A DNA stretch of 56,618 bases from an uncultured Pelagibacteraceae bacterium (GTDB taxonomy: Bacteria > Pseudomonadota > Alphaproteobacteria > Pelagibacterales > Pelagibacteraceae): positions 1-56,618 of the forward strand of contig CACESO010000007.1 in assembly GCA_902562205.1 (NCBI GenBank). Direction: 5' to 3'. Both the position numbers and the translations under genes were made by a program. Shown here one piece after another: positions 15,972 to 24,043 of the stretch. The stretch's first letter is position 1. Each line of letters opens with the position of its first letter. Below the pieces are notes generated by a model, which saw only the letters and a program-made list of their open reading frames with translations, had not been told where the DNA came from and searched no databases.

Positions 15972-16476
15972 TTTAATCATATTAGTTCTTTTAATAATAT
16001 CATTTTTTGTTTTTAAATTTGCACTTCAAAAAGAAAAAATTTACTCCCCAAAAATGAGTGAAAATCAAATTTTTACTGATTTTAAAGTTGTAGAATTAAT
16101 TGAGGAAAAGCAAATAAATTTTAACAAGGTTCTTTTTGGTAAAAACTTTTATTTAATAAATATTTGGTCTTCTTGGTGTGAACCTTGTAAGGATGAAAGT
16201 GACAAACTTTTAGAATTAAAAAACGATACTTCAATTATGATGATTGGAATAAATTATAAAGATAAAAAGAAAAATGCATTAAACTTTTTAAAATTATATG
16301 GAGATCCATTTGACCAAATCTTTATTGATCAACAAGGAACGATATCAATTAATTTTGGTGCTTACGGAGTTCCAGAAACTTTTTTAGTTAATGATGACAA
16401 TAAAGTGTTGAAAAAATATATAGGACCATTAAATGACGAGGATGTTTATGAAATCAAAAAAATTACTAAAAATTAA
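15934..16476 (+). CDS. ccmG: Thiol:disulfide interchange protein CcmG/DsbE
   Basis: This is a membrane-anchored thioredoxin-like protein that reduces apocytochrome cysteines for heme attachment. It has an N-terminal anchor (about residues 10-30) and the active site WSSWCEPCKDE (about residues 76-86), then the cis-Pro region YGVPETFLVN. It is 180 residues, the usual length. The start is a TTG inside the ccmF coding region with a strong AGGAGG five bases before it (15923-15928), which argues for it over later Met codons. The end overlaps ccmH. Confidence 0.93.
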   Translation: MQFLEKIKKSIFSLIILVLLIISFFVFKFALQKEKIYSPKMSENQIFTDFKVVELIEEKQINFNKVLFGKNFYLINIWSSWCEPCKDESDKLLELKNDTSIMMIGINYKDKKKNALNFLKLYGDPFDQIFIDQQGTISINFGAYGVPETFLVNDDNKVLKKYIGPLNDEDVYEIKKITKN

Positions 16477-16837
16477 AATTTTGATAATTTTTATTTTAAT
16501 TTTTTTCAATTTAAAAAATATTGTTATGGCATCAACTTTTTCTGAAGAGCAAACTATAAACATTACTAAAAATCTGAGATGTTTAATTTGTCAAGGTCAA
16601 ACAATTCACGAGTCTAACTCAGATTTTGCTGAAAGTATGAAAAAATATATTAAAGGCGAAGTAGAGAACGGTAAAACCGAAGAGGAAATATTTTCATCAC
16701 TTGTCGAGAAATACGGTCAGTGGATAGTATATGATCCAGGTATATCAAGAAATACCCTTTTATTATGGGCTTTGCCCTTATTGTTATTTTTAATTGGAGG
16801 TGCCATAATAGGAAGAAGAATTTTAAAAAAAATATGA
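16448..16837 (+). CDS. ccmH: Cytochrome c maturation protein CcmH (CycL-type)
   Basis: CcmH keeps apocytochrome c cysteines reduced in the heme lyase complex. The mark is LRCLICQGQTI (two redox cysteines in RCLIC), followed by the three-helix bundle and a C-terminal membrane helix (ALPLLLFLIGGAIIG). I start it at the ATG at 16448, giving an N-terminal signal region directly at KSKKLLKIKILIIF; two ATGs upstream at 16433 and 16442 are possible. At about 130 residues it lacks the TPR (CcmI) part fused or linked in many bacteria. Its stop overlaps the next gene as ATGA. Confidence 0.92.
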   Translation: MKSKKLLKIKILIIFILIFFNLKNIVMASTFSEEQTINITKNLRCLICQGQTIHESNSDFAESMKKYIKGEVENGKTEEEIFSSLVEKYGQWIVYDPGISRNTLLLWALPLLLFLIGGAIIGRRILKKI

Positions 16838-17352
16838 ATAAAACAATAATTAAAATTTTAATGGCTATTATAATAATCATTGGATTTACTAACAGTGTTT
16901 ATACCGATGAATTAAAGCCCAAAGATAATCATCAATTTAGTTTTTTTTCAGGAATCTTTGATTTTAGTGATAAAGGAAAAAATTCTGAGATAATTGGTGT
17001 ACAACATTTAAATGAGGATTTATTCAGAGATAGTTTTTTAGGTAAAATTAGACCAGTTACAGGATTTATGATGACGGCAGACTCTGCAAGTTATTTTTAT
17101 ACCGGAATTCAGGCAGAATATGATTTAGGTAAATTAAACATTACACCAAGTTTTACACCCGGTTTGTATTCTGAGGGCGATGGAAAAGACCTGGGTCATC
17201 CTATAGAATTTAAAAGTGAGCTTCAACTTTCACTTGACGTTTCACCAAATTCTGAGCTGGGTTTCTCATATAATCACTTATCAAATGCAAGTTTAGGAGA
17301 AAAAAATCCTGGGGCAAATAGTTATATGTTCAATTTTATGAAAAGTTTTTAA
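16834..17352 (+). CDS. PagL-like lipid A deacylase / acyloxyacyl hydrolase family outer-membrane protein
   Basis: A signal peptide is clear (KTIIKILMAIIIIIGFTNSVYT). The remaining ~150 residues look like an eight-strand beta barrel, ending with the family motif YNHLSNASLGEKNPGANSY that holds the His-Ser catalytic pair of PagL, and a terminal Phe. PagL removes an acyl chain from lipid A in the outer membrane. I choose the ATG at 16834, overlapping the ccmH stop, over an upstream start inside ccmH. Co-translation with cytochrome maturation genes is unusual and may be only genome compaction. Confidence 0.78.
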   Translation: MNKTIIKILMAIIIIIGFTNSVYTDELKPKDNHQFSFFSGIFDFSDKGKNSEIIGVQHLNEDLFRDSFLGKIRPVTGFMMTADSASYFYTGIQAEYDLGKLNITPSFTPGLYSEGDGKDLGHPIEFKSELQLSLDVSPNSELGFSYNHLSNASLGEKNPGANSYMFNFMKSF

Positions 17353-17361
17353 ATTGTGCTT

Positions 17362-18513
17362 ATGAGACTTTCAAATTGTCATAACTTTAGAGATTTTAGG
17401 AAACTAGCTAAGAAAAAACTTCCGTCACCGATATTCCATTATATTGATGGTGCGGCGGATGATGAAATTACCTATGCTAGAAACACTAGTGCATTCGATG
17501 ATGTAGATTTAGTTCCAAATGTTTTAAGAGGTGTAGAGAATGTTGACCTATCAACAACTATATTTGGAAAAAAACTTGATCTACCTTTTTACTGTTCACC
17601 CACAGCACTTCAAAGACTTTTTCACTATGATGGGGAAAGAGCAGTTGGAAAAGCAGCCCAAAAATTTAATACGATGTTTGGAGTTTCAGCCTTAGCTACA
17701 GTTAGTGTAGAGGAAATATCTTCAATGATTGATACTCCTAAAATGTTTCAATTTTATTTTCATAAAGATAGAGGATTAAATACTTCTTGTTTGGAAAGAG
17801 CAAAAGCTGCAAAGTTTGATGTTATGGCTTTGACAGTTGACACTATTACTGGAGGAAATCGTGAAAGAGATTTAAGAACTGGTTTTACATCGCCTCCCAA
17901 ATTAACATTATCAAGTTTATTTAGTTTTGCCACTAAACCAATGTGGGGAATAAATTACTTAACTAAAGGAAAATTTGAACTACCTCATCTTCAAGATTTC
18001 GTGAAGGAGGGAACAAGCACAAATTCTTCGATCGGAAATTATTTTTCTACCATGTTGGACCAATCTATGAATTGGAAAGATGCAGAAAAACTTTGTTCTC
18101 AATGGGGAGGTCACTTTGCATTAAAAGGAATTATGAGCGTAGAGGACGCAAAAAAGGCTGTTGATATTGGATGTACAGGTATAATGGTTTCAAACCATGG
18201 AGGAAGACAACTTGATGGATCGAGATCGCCTTTCGATCAACTTGCAGAAATAGTAGACGCTGTTGGAGACAAGCTAGATGTAATTTGTGAGGGCGGATTT
18301 CAAAGAGGAACACACATGTTAAAAGCATTATCTCTTGGCGCTAAAGCATGCGCAGGAGGAAGATTATATCTTTATGCTTTAGCTGCAGCTGGCCAGGCAG
18401 GTGTTGAAAGGGCTTTGGGACAATATAAAGCAGAGTTACAAAGAAATATGAAATTAATGGGCTGTACAAAAATTTCTGATCTTAACAGAGGCAACCTAAG
18501 ATTTAGAAGATAA
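17362..18513 (+). CDS. lldD: FMN-dependent 2-hydroxyacid oxidase, L-lactate dehydrogenase type
   Basis: This flavoprotein oxidises an L-2-hydroxyacid, most likely L-lactate, to the 2-oxoacid and passes electrons to the quinone pool. The 383-residue TIM barrel shows YIDGAADDE (27-35), FQFYFHKDRG, LTVDTITGGNRERDLR, the FMN lysine in ALKGI (Lys255) and the catalytic block SNHGGRQLDG with His279 and Arg282. The start is the ATG at 17362; a GTG two codons earlier is an alternative. It opens a co-directional cluster with a D-specific oxidase and a TRAP transporter. Substrate choice within the family (lactate, glycolate, mandelate) is not settled by sequence. Confidence 0.88.
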   Translation: MRLSNCHNFRDFRKLAKKKLPSPIFHYIDGAADDEITYARNTSAFDDVDLVPNVLRGVENVDLSTTIFGKKLDLPFYCSPTALQRLFHYDGERAVGKAAQKFNTMFGVSALATVSVEEISSMIDTPKMFQFYFHKDRGLNTSCLERAKAAKFDVMALTVDTITGGNRERDLRTGFTSPPKLTLSSLFSFATKPMWGINYLTKGKFELPHLQDFVKEGTSTNSSIGNYFSTMLDQSMNWKDAEKLCSQWGGHFALKGIMSVEDAKKAVDIGCTGIMVSNHGGRQLDGSRSPFDQLAEIVDAVGDKLDVICEGGFQRGTHMLKALSLGAKACAGGRLYLYALAAAGQAGVERALGQYKAELQRNMKLMGCTKISDLNRGNLRFRR

Positions 18514-18517
18514 AGAG

Positions 18518-18546
18518 TTGAATAGTTTAAAATTAATTTATAGTAT
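18518..18546 (+). promoter_or_regulatory. Sigma-70-like promoter before the aminotransferase gene
   Basis: TTGAAT at 18518-18523 and TAGTAT at 18541-18546 are 17 bases apart. The -10 box ends six bases before the ATG at 18553, with no Shine-Dalgarno in between, so the message would be leaderless or nearly so. Confidence 0.45.
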
Positions 18547-18552
18547 AATTTT

Positions 18553-19716
18553 ATGAAATTGGCTAGAAGCTTAGATAGGTTGGGGACTGAGTCTGCATTT
18601 ACCGTCCTTGCAGAGGCAAAAAAATTGGAGGCTCAAGGCAAACCTATGATCCATTTAGGATTAGGTCAACCAGATTTTAAAACTCCAAAACATGTCGTTG
18701 AAGCAGCTAAGAAAGCACTTGATGATGGACATCATGGATATGTAATGTCAAATGGTATTCCTGAATGTCGTCAAGCAGTCACAAGGTGGATAAAAAGACG
18801 TTATAATGTTGATATTGATTTCAATAGAATTCTCATCATGCCAGGTGGAAAACCTACTATGAGCTATGCTATACAATGTTTTGGTGAACCAGGAGCTGAA
18901 ATAATACATCCTACACCTGCGTTCCCAATATATGAATCGATGATAAATTATACTGGCTCAACATCTGTACCTTATGATTTAACAGAGGATAAAGATTTAA
19001 AATTCAACCCAGATAAAATATTATCTTTAATTACTGATAAGACTAGATTGCTAGTCTTAATCAATCCAAACAATCCAACAGGAAGCTTTGTTGAAAAAAA
19101 AGATATTGATTTCTTAGCTGATGGTTTAAAAAAATATCCACATGTCACAATATTAAGTGACGAAATTTATAGCAGACAAATTTTTGATAATAAAGAAATG
19201 CCATCTTTTTTCCATTATCCAGAATTAAGAGAAAGATTAATTGTTTTAGAGGGATGGAGTAAAGCTTATTCAATGACAGGTTGGAGGCTCGGTTGGAGCT
19301 TTTGGCCCCAACACTTAATCGATCACGTCAATAAATTATTAATCAATAGCGTTTCATGTGTAAATGCTGCAGCTCAGTTTGCAGGTATTGCTGCATTAGA
19401 TGGACCAGATGACTCAATCAATGAAATGATGGAAAAATTTACTCAAAGGAGAGATTTAATTTATAAAGGGTTAAATGATTTACCAGGTGTAGAATGTAGC
19501 TTACCAGGTGGAGCATTTTATGCATTTCCTAAAGTAATTGGAACTGGCATGAACGGTGCTGAGTTTGCAAGGAAGGCTATGCATGAAGCAGGCGTAGCAA
19601 TAGTTCCTGGATCTGCCTTTGGCGAAACTTGCCAAAATTATGTTAGGTTTAGTTTTGCTGCATCGAGAGACAATATTTCACAAGCATTAGAAAATATCAA
19701 AAAAATGCTGAAATAG
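18553..19716 (+). CDS. Class I/II PLP-dependent aminotransferase
   Basis: This is a fold-type I aminotransferase of 387 residues. It shows HLGLGQPDFKTP (34-45), the NPNNPTG motif (171-177), SDEIY with the PLP-pyridine Asp (203), the Schiff-base lysine Lys237 in EGWSKAYSMTGWRLGW, and the carboxylate-binding Arg in YVRFSFA near the end. It resembles aspartate/alanine-type enzymes; the amino donor is unknown. Lying between the L- and D-2-hydroxyacid oxidases, it may convert the resulting 2-oxoacid to an amino acid, or the reverse. It has its own promoter-like sequence. Confidence 0.9.
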   Translation: MKLARSLDRLGTESAFTVLAEAKKLEAQGKPMIHLGLGQPDFKTPKHVVEAAKKALDDGHHGYVMSNGIPECRQAVTRWIKRRYNVDIDFNRILIMPGGKPTMSYAIQCFGEPGAEIIHPTPAFPIYESMINYTGSTSVPYDLTEDKDLKFNPDKILSLITDKTRLLVLINPNNPTGSFVEKKDIDFLADGLKKYPHVTILSDEIYSRQIFDNKEMPSFFHYPELRERLIVLEGWSKAYSMTGWRLGWSFWPQHLIDHVNKLLINSVSCVNAAAQFAGIAALDGPDDSINEMMEKFTQRRDLIYKGLNDLPGVECSLPGGAFYAFPKVIGTGMNGAEFARKAMHEAGVAIVPGSAFGETCQNYVRFSFAASRDNISQALENIKKMLK

Positions 19717-19759
19717 TTTTAATAGTATTTCCAAAAAATATTAGATAATATCAAATCTT

Positions 19760-21133
19760 ATGAATACCATTCTTCAACAAGAATTAAAAAAAATTTTGAA
19801 TGGCAGATTTTCTCAATCAAAGTCTACGCGCTTAAATTATTCTAGAGGAGAAGATACTTACGATCCAATTTTATCAAAAGCAGTAGTTTTCCCAGAAACA
19901 AATGAAGAGGTGTCTAAAATACTAAAGCTTTGTAATGAACACAAAGTACCAGTCGTTCCCTTTGGTACCGGCACATCCCTTGAAGGAAATGTAGTCGGTA
20001 ATGATAAAGGCATAACAATTTCTCTAGAAAAAATGAATAAAATTTTAACTGTTAACACCCAAGATTTTGACTGCAGGGTTCAAGCGTGCGTGACAAGAGA
20101 ACAACTAAATGATTATTTGAGAGAGGATGGAGTTTTTTTTCCAATTGACCCTGGTGCAAACGCTGCAATAGGAGGTATGGCTTCAACTTCTGCTTCTGGA
20201 ACAATGGCAGTAAAATACGGTACAATGAAAACTGTAATAACTGGCTTAACAGTTGTTCTTCCTAATGGTGAAATAATGAATACAGGAGGAAGAACAAAAA
20301 AAACTTCTGCTGGATATAATTTAACAAATTTATTTGTAGGATCAGAAGGTACTTTAGGAATTATAACCGAAATTCAATTAAGATTATCTCCAATTCCAGA
20401 AAGTATAATGAGTGCTGTTTGTCATTTTTTAACATTAGAAGATGCAGTGAAAACTGCACAAGAAGTTATTCAATATGGTATCCAAATTGCAAGAATTGAA
20501 ATGCTCAATAAAGATCAAATGGAAATAAGTATTAATTATTCAAAATTAGAGGATGTTAAAGCTCTTCCAACACTATTCTTTGAATTCCACGGTTCAGAAA
20601 TTTCAAATAAAGAGTCAATTAAAACTGTCGAGGAATTATCAAAAAATAACAATGGAAGTTCATTCAAGTGGGCAAAAAGTTTAGAAGAAAGAAATAAATT
20701 ATGGAAAGCGAGATGGGATGTATATTATTCAGTTAAAGCTTTAATAGATAATGGCAGGGTTTACTCCACAGACGTGTGTCTGCCAATTTCAAAAATAACT
20801 GAATGTGTAAAATTTGCAGAAGAAGAGGTTAAAAAATTTGGATTAAGAGCCCCAATGGTAGGTCACTTAGGAGATGGAAATTTTCATGTTCTACTCCCTT
20901 ACAATCCTGAAAAAAAAGAAACTTACGAAAAGATAAGAAAATTCAGTGATATTTTAATTGAGAAAACATTAGAACTTGAGGGAACAATTACTGGCGAACA
21001 TGGAGTGGGATTACATAAAAAAGAGTATTTAAAAAAAGAACACGCCGATAATCTTCCAACAATGAAATTAATTAAAAGAACTATGGACCCAAACAACATA
21101 ATGAATCCTGGTAAAATTTTTGACCTAAATTAG
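19760..21133 (+). CDS. FAD-linked D-2-hydroxyacid (D-lactate/glycolate) dehydrogenase, GlcD/Dld type
   Basis: This 457-residue flavoprotein has the PCMH FAD-binding domain: VPVVPFGTGTSLEGN (68-82), FFPIDPGANAAIGGMASTSASG, and TAGYNL-like TSAGYNLTNLFVGSEGTLGI. The FAD-oxidase C-terminal domain follows, with MVGHLGDGNFHV and the metal-binding TGEHGVGLHKK near the end. It matches the single-subunit D-lactate dehydrogenase/GlcD superfamily and is membrane-peripheral, giving electrons to the respiratory chain. Its place by an L-lactate-type oxidase suggests that both stereoisomers are used. Glycolate or D-2-hydroxyglutarate are alternative substrates. Confidence 0.88.
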   Translation: MNTILQQELKKILNGRFSQSKSTRLNYSRGEDTYDPILSKAVVFPETNEEVSKILKLCNEHKVPVVPFGTGTSLEGNVVGNDKGITISLEKMNKILTVNTQDFDCRVQACVTREQLNDYLREDGVFFPIDPGANAAIGGMASTSASGTMAVKYGTMKTVITGLTVVLPNGEIMNTGGRTKKTSAGYNLTNLFVGSEGTLGIITEIQLRLSPIPESIMSAVCHFLTLEDAVKTAQEVIQYGIQIARIEMLNKDQMEISINYSKLEDVKALPTLFFEFHGSEISNKESIKTVEELSKNNNGSSFKWAKSLEERNKLWKARWDVYYSVKALIDNGRVYSTDVCLPISKITECVKFAEEEVKKFGLRAPMVGHLGDGNFHVLLPYNPEKKETYEKIRKFSDILIEKTLELEGTITGEHGVGLHKKEYLKKEHADNLPTMKLIKRTMDPNNIMNPGKIFDLN

Positions 21134-21140
21134 TTAATTT

Positions 21141-22094
21141 ATGAAAAAAATATTAGTTACTAGAAAATTACTTGATTCAAATGAGGAAAAATTAAAAAAG
21201 CTTTATGATGTGAAACTAAATTCAAATGATGAATTATATTCTCAAAAAAAATTAATAGAAATGAGCCAAGGTTGTGATGGTATTCTTTCTGCGTTGACCG
21301 ATAAATTAGACAAAGAAACTATAAATTTGTTACCAGAAAGCGTGAAAATTCTTTCCAACTTTGCGGTTGGATTTGGTAACATTGACCTTGATGCTGCAAA
21401 AAAAAGAAATATTACCGTTACAAATACACCAGAAGTTCTAACAGATGCTACAGCAGAAATAGGCATTCTTTTAATTCTTGGAGCATGCAGAAGAGCTTCA
21501 GAGGGGATAGAGGGAGCAAGAGCTGGAGACTGGAAGTGGTCAGCAGACTATTTGATTGGAAAACAGCTTACAGGATCAAGATTAGGTATTTTAGGAATGG
21601 GAAGAATTGGTCAAAAAATAGCTAAAATTGCAAAATCCCTAGGAATGATTATTCATTATCATAACAGATCAAAATTAAATTCTGAAAAAGAGCAAGGGGC
21701 TATCTATCATGAAAAATTAGAAAGTTTGTTGTCTGTTTCAGATGTTCTTTCAGTTTGTTGTCCTGCTTCAAAAGAAACAATTAATTTAATCAATAAGGAT
21801 AGTTTAGAGCTTTTACCAAAAGGCGCAGTTGTCACCAATGTTGCAAGGGGAGATATTGTAGATGATGAAGCTTTAATTGATGCATTAAATAGAAGAAAAG
21901 TTTACGCAGTTGGTTTAGATGTTTATAAAAATGAACCAAATTTAAATCCTGGTTATCTTAAACACAAAAGTGCTTTTATTCTTCCCCATTTAGGTAGTGC
22001 TACTAAAGAAACTAGAACCGCAATGGCAAATCTAGCGATTGATAACATTGGCGAATTTTTCCAAACAGGTTCATGTAAAAATAAAGTAAATTGA
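21141..22094 (+). CDS. D-isomer-specific 2-hydroxyacid dehydrogenase (glyoxylate/hydroxypyruvate reductase-like)
   Basis: This NAD(P)H-dependent enzyme interconverts 2-oxoacids and D-2-hydroxyacids. The 317 residues include SNFAVGFGNIDLDAAKKRN, the Rossmann motif GILGMGRIGQKIAK (about 149-162), the catalytic Arg in NVARGDIVDD, the Glu in YKNEPN, and the His in LPHLGSAT. The pattern is closest to glyoxylate reductase. It follows the D-lactate-type oxidase by seven bases, so they form one transcription unit. It could reduce glyoxylate or hydroxypyruvate produced by the oxidases; the direction in vivo is unknown. Confidence 0.9.
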   Translation: MKKILVTRKLLDSNEEKLKKLYDVKLNSNDELYSQKKLIEMSQGCDGILSALTDKLDKETINLLPESVKILSNFAVGFGNIDLDAAKKRNITVTNTPEVLTDATAEIGILLILGACRRASEGIEGARAGDWKWSADYLIGKQLTGSRLGILGMGRIGQKIAKIAKSLGMIIHYHNRSKLNSEKEQGAIYHEKLESLLSVSDVLSVCCPASKETINLINKDSLELLPKGAVVTNVARGDIVDDEALIDALNRRKVYAVGLDVYKNEPNLNPGYLKHKSAFILPHLGSATKETRTAMANLAIDNIGEFFQTGSCKNKVN

Positions 22095-22140
22095 TAAAAT
22101 AATACCACTCGTAGTTGTAAATAAATTACCTACGCGCGAA

Positions 22141-22169
22141 TTAACAGTAGGACTCTTTTTCATTATTAT
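22141..22169 (+). promoter_or_regulatory. Promoter of the TRAP transporter operon
   Basis: TTAACA at 22141-22146 and TATTAT at 22164-22169 are separated by exactly 17 bases, predicting a start near 22176 and a leader of about 40 bases that ends in a strong AAGAGGAG ribosome binding site (22201-22208). The 120-base gap before dctP is one of the longest in the window. Confidence 0.5.
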
Positions 22170-22183
22170 GCTTAAATAGTTGC

Positions 22184-22197
22184 AAGTTAATTAACTT
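22184..22197. promoter_or_regulatory. 14-bp perfect palindrome, candidate operator for dctP
   Basis: AAGTTAATTAACTT reads the same on both strands and sits just after the predicted transcription start and before the ribosome binding site, where a repressor would block the TRAP operon. It is entirely AT-rich apart from one G and one C, so chance occurrence in this AT-rich genome is a real possibility. Confidence 0.4.
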
Positions 22198-22214
22198 AAC
22201 AAGAGGAGAAAATA

Positions 22215-23369
22215 ATGATTAAAGAAAAAAAATCATTGAAGGGAAAAATTCCTTCAAGACGAAAGTTCTTTAAGGCAGCAGCAGCAACTGGTGCAGCAGC
22301 AACAGCAGCAGTAGCAATGCCAAACATTGCATTTGGAGCGCCACAAACTCTAAAAATGCAAGCGGCATGGCCAAGTGGTGCTAACATCTTTTTTGAAATG
22401 GCAGGAGACTATTGCAAAATGGTTAGCGACATGTCAGGTGGATCACTTAAAATTGATCTTCAACCTGTAGGGGCAGTTGTAAAAACAAGTGAGATCGGCC
22501 AAGCAGTAAGTTCAGGTGCTGTAGATATGGGACACTGGGTAACTGCGTATTGGTATGGTAAAAACCCAGCCGCATCTTTATTTGGAACTGGACCATCTTA
22601 CGGAATGTCATCTCAAGAAGTTATGGGATGGATGGAGTACGGTGGAGGAAGAAAACTGTATGAAGAAACTTTAAAAAAAGTTGGTTTCGATTACACAGGT
22701 GTTTTCCATATGCCTATGCCAGCTCAACCTTTCGGTTGGTTTAAAAAGAACGTAACAAAAGTATCTGACGTTAAAGGTATGAAGTACAGAACAGTTGGTC
22801 TTGCTACTAACGTTCTTACTGCAATGGGAATGGTCGTAAGACAGTTGCCAGGTGGTGAAATCCAGCCAGCTATGAAGACTGGTTTGATTGAAGCAGCTGA
22901 GTTTAACAACCCAACTTCAGACTCTCAGTTTGGTATGCAAGATGTTTCTAAGCATTATCACTTAGGAAGCTTCCACCAATCACAAGAGATGTTTGAAATA
23001 CCAATTAACAATAAAACGTTTAATGGTCTGTCTCCAGCAAACAAAGCAATATTGAAAAATGCTGCTTTCGCTGCAAATACAGATAACTACTTTAAAGCAT
23101 TAGTTAGATATTCAGCAGATTTATCTAAATTAATGAATCAACATAAAGTAAACGTTTACCAAACGTCTGATGAAATTTTAGCTCAACAATTAAAAGGTTG
23201 GGATAAAGTTATCGGTGATTTCAATAAGAAAGATGCTTTCTTTAAGAAAGTCGTCGATTCTCAAAAAGCATACGCTAAGAGAGTAATGAAGTACTTGCTG
23301 ATGAATCAGCCTAATTACAGATTAGCTTATGAAAATGAGTTCGGACCTTTAGGAAAAGTTAAAATCTAA
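22215..23369 (+). CDS. dctP: TRAP transporter periplasmic solute-binding protein DctP (2-oxo/2-hydroxyacid type)
   Basis: This is the periplasmic receptor of a sodium-driven TRAP uptake system. A twin-arginine signal is visible (SRRKFFKAAAATG, residues 14-26; cleavage probably near AFGA, 42). The mature protein carries family blocks SGGSLKIDLQPVGAVVKTSE, KGMKYRTVGLATNVLTAMG, the carboxylate-binding Arg in KYRTVG, and EAAEFNNPTSD. It is close to the TakP/lactate-binding group by pattern. The neighbours (L- and D-lactate-type oxidases) make lactate or a similar 2-hydroxyacid the best guess. It has its own promoter, a strong ribosome site, and a terminator right after the stop, consistent with high expression. 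Confidence 0.92.
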   Translation: MIKEKKSLKGKIPSRRKFFKAAAATGAAATAAVAMPNIAFGAPQTLKMQAAWPSGANIFFEMAGDYCKMVSDMSGGSLKIDLQPVGAVVKTSEIGQAVSSGAVDMGHWVTAYWYGKNPAASLFGTGPSYGMSSQEVMGWMEYGGGRKLYEETLKKVGFDYTGVFHMPMPAQPFGWFKKNVTKVSDVKGMKYRTVGLATNVLTAMGMVVRQLPGGEIQPAMKTGLIEAAEFNNPTSDSQFGMQDVSKHYHLGSFHQSQEMFEIPINNKTFNGLSPANKAILKNAAFAANTDNYFKALVRYSADLSKLMNQHKVNVYQTSDEILAQQLKGWDKVIGDFNKKDAFFKKVVDSQKAYAKRVMKYLLMNQPNYRLAYENEFGPLGKVKI

Positions 23370-23390
23370 AGATTTATCTTAATTAAATTA

Positions 23391-23417
23391 AGGGGGCCTT
23401 TTGGCCCCCTTTTTTTT
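23391..23417 (+). terminator. Rho-independent terminator after dctP
   Basis: AGGGGGCC (23391-23398), loop TTTT, GGCCCCCT (23403-23410) and a run of T to 23417. This is a textbook intrinsic terminator with an eight-pair GC-rich stem. It lies between the binding-protein gene and the membrane subunits dctQ and dctM, which would be made at lower levels by readthrough or from a separate start. Confidence 0.93.
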
Positions 23418-23455
23418 GTTTGATTAATAGGTAGAACTTAACATAAAGTAGTACT

Positions 23456-24043
23456 ATGAAATCTTTCATAAAATTTGCAGATACATTAAGTGCATCAATG
23501 GGTAAAGCTTTTTCATGGTGCATAGTAATCTTAATGGGCGGAACATGTTATGAAGTAATAATGGCTTATGCTTTTAACAGCCCAACTTTGTGGAATTTTG
23601 ATTTTAGTTTGCAAATGTATGGAGCAATTTTCATGATGGCAGGCGCTTACTGTTTATCGACTGAAGCGCATGTTAGAGGAGATGTTATTTACAGATTATT
23701 TCCAACAAGAGTTCAAGGTTGGATTGATTTAGTTTTATATTTTATTTTTTTCTTTCCAGGTATTTTAGCTTTAGTATTTTATGGATACGAATACGCAGCG
23801 CTCGCTTGGAAAATAAAAGAAACTAGCTGGAATAGTCCAGCACAAATACAAATTTATATGGCAAAATCTATAATACCTTTGTCTGGATTGTTATTAGCAA
23901 TTCAGGGTATAAGCGAAGTGTTTAGAGCAATTATATGTATTAAAACAGGTCACTGGCCGGAAAGATTATCAGCAGACGCCGAGGAAACAGAAAAAGTATT
24001 GATGAGAACTTCACAAAAGGACGATCAAGCAGATGTTATTTGA
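23456..24043 (+). CDS. dctQ: TRAP transporter small permease DctQ
   Basis: This 195-residue inner-membrane subunit has four helices (starting at about residues 17, 48, 88 and 140). The family pattern is recognisable in FSLQMYGAIFMMAGAYCLSTEAHVRGDVIYRLF, where the EAHVRGD segment is typical. DctQ scaffolds the large subunit DctM and is needed for uptake. It overlaps dctM by 11 bases. A charged C-terminal tail of about 25 residues extends beyond the last helix. Confidence 0.9.
   Translation: MKSFIKFADTLSASMGKAFSWCIVILMGGTCYEVIMAYAFNSPTLWNFDFSLQMYGAIFMMAGAYCLSTEAHVRGDVIYRLFPTRVQGWIDLVLYFIFFFPGILALVFYGYEYAALAWKIKETSWNSPAQIQIYMAKSIIPLSGLLLAIQGISEVFRAIICIKTGHWPERLSADAEETEKVLMRTSQKDDQADVI

Noticed and set aside
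16765-16833. Longer start for the PagL-like gene inside ccmH
   Set aside because: The signal peptide begins at the ATG at 16834, which also makes the usual ATGA overlap.
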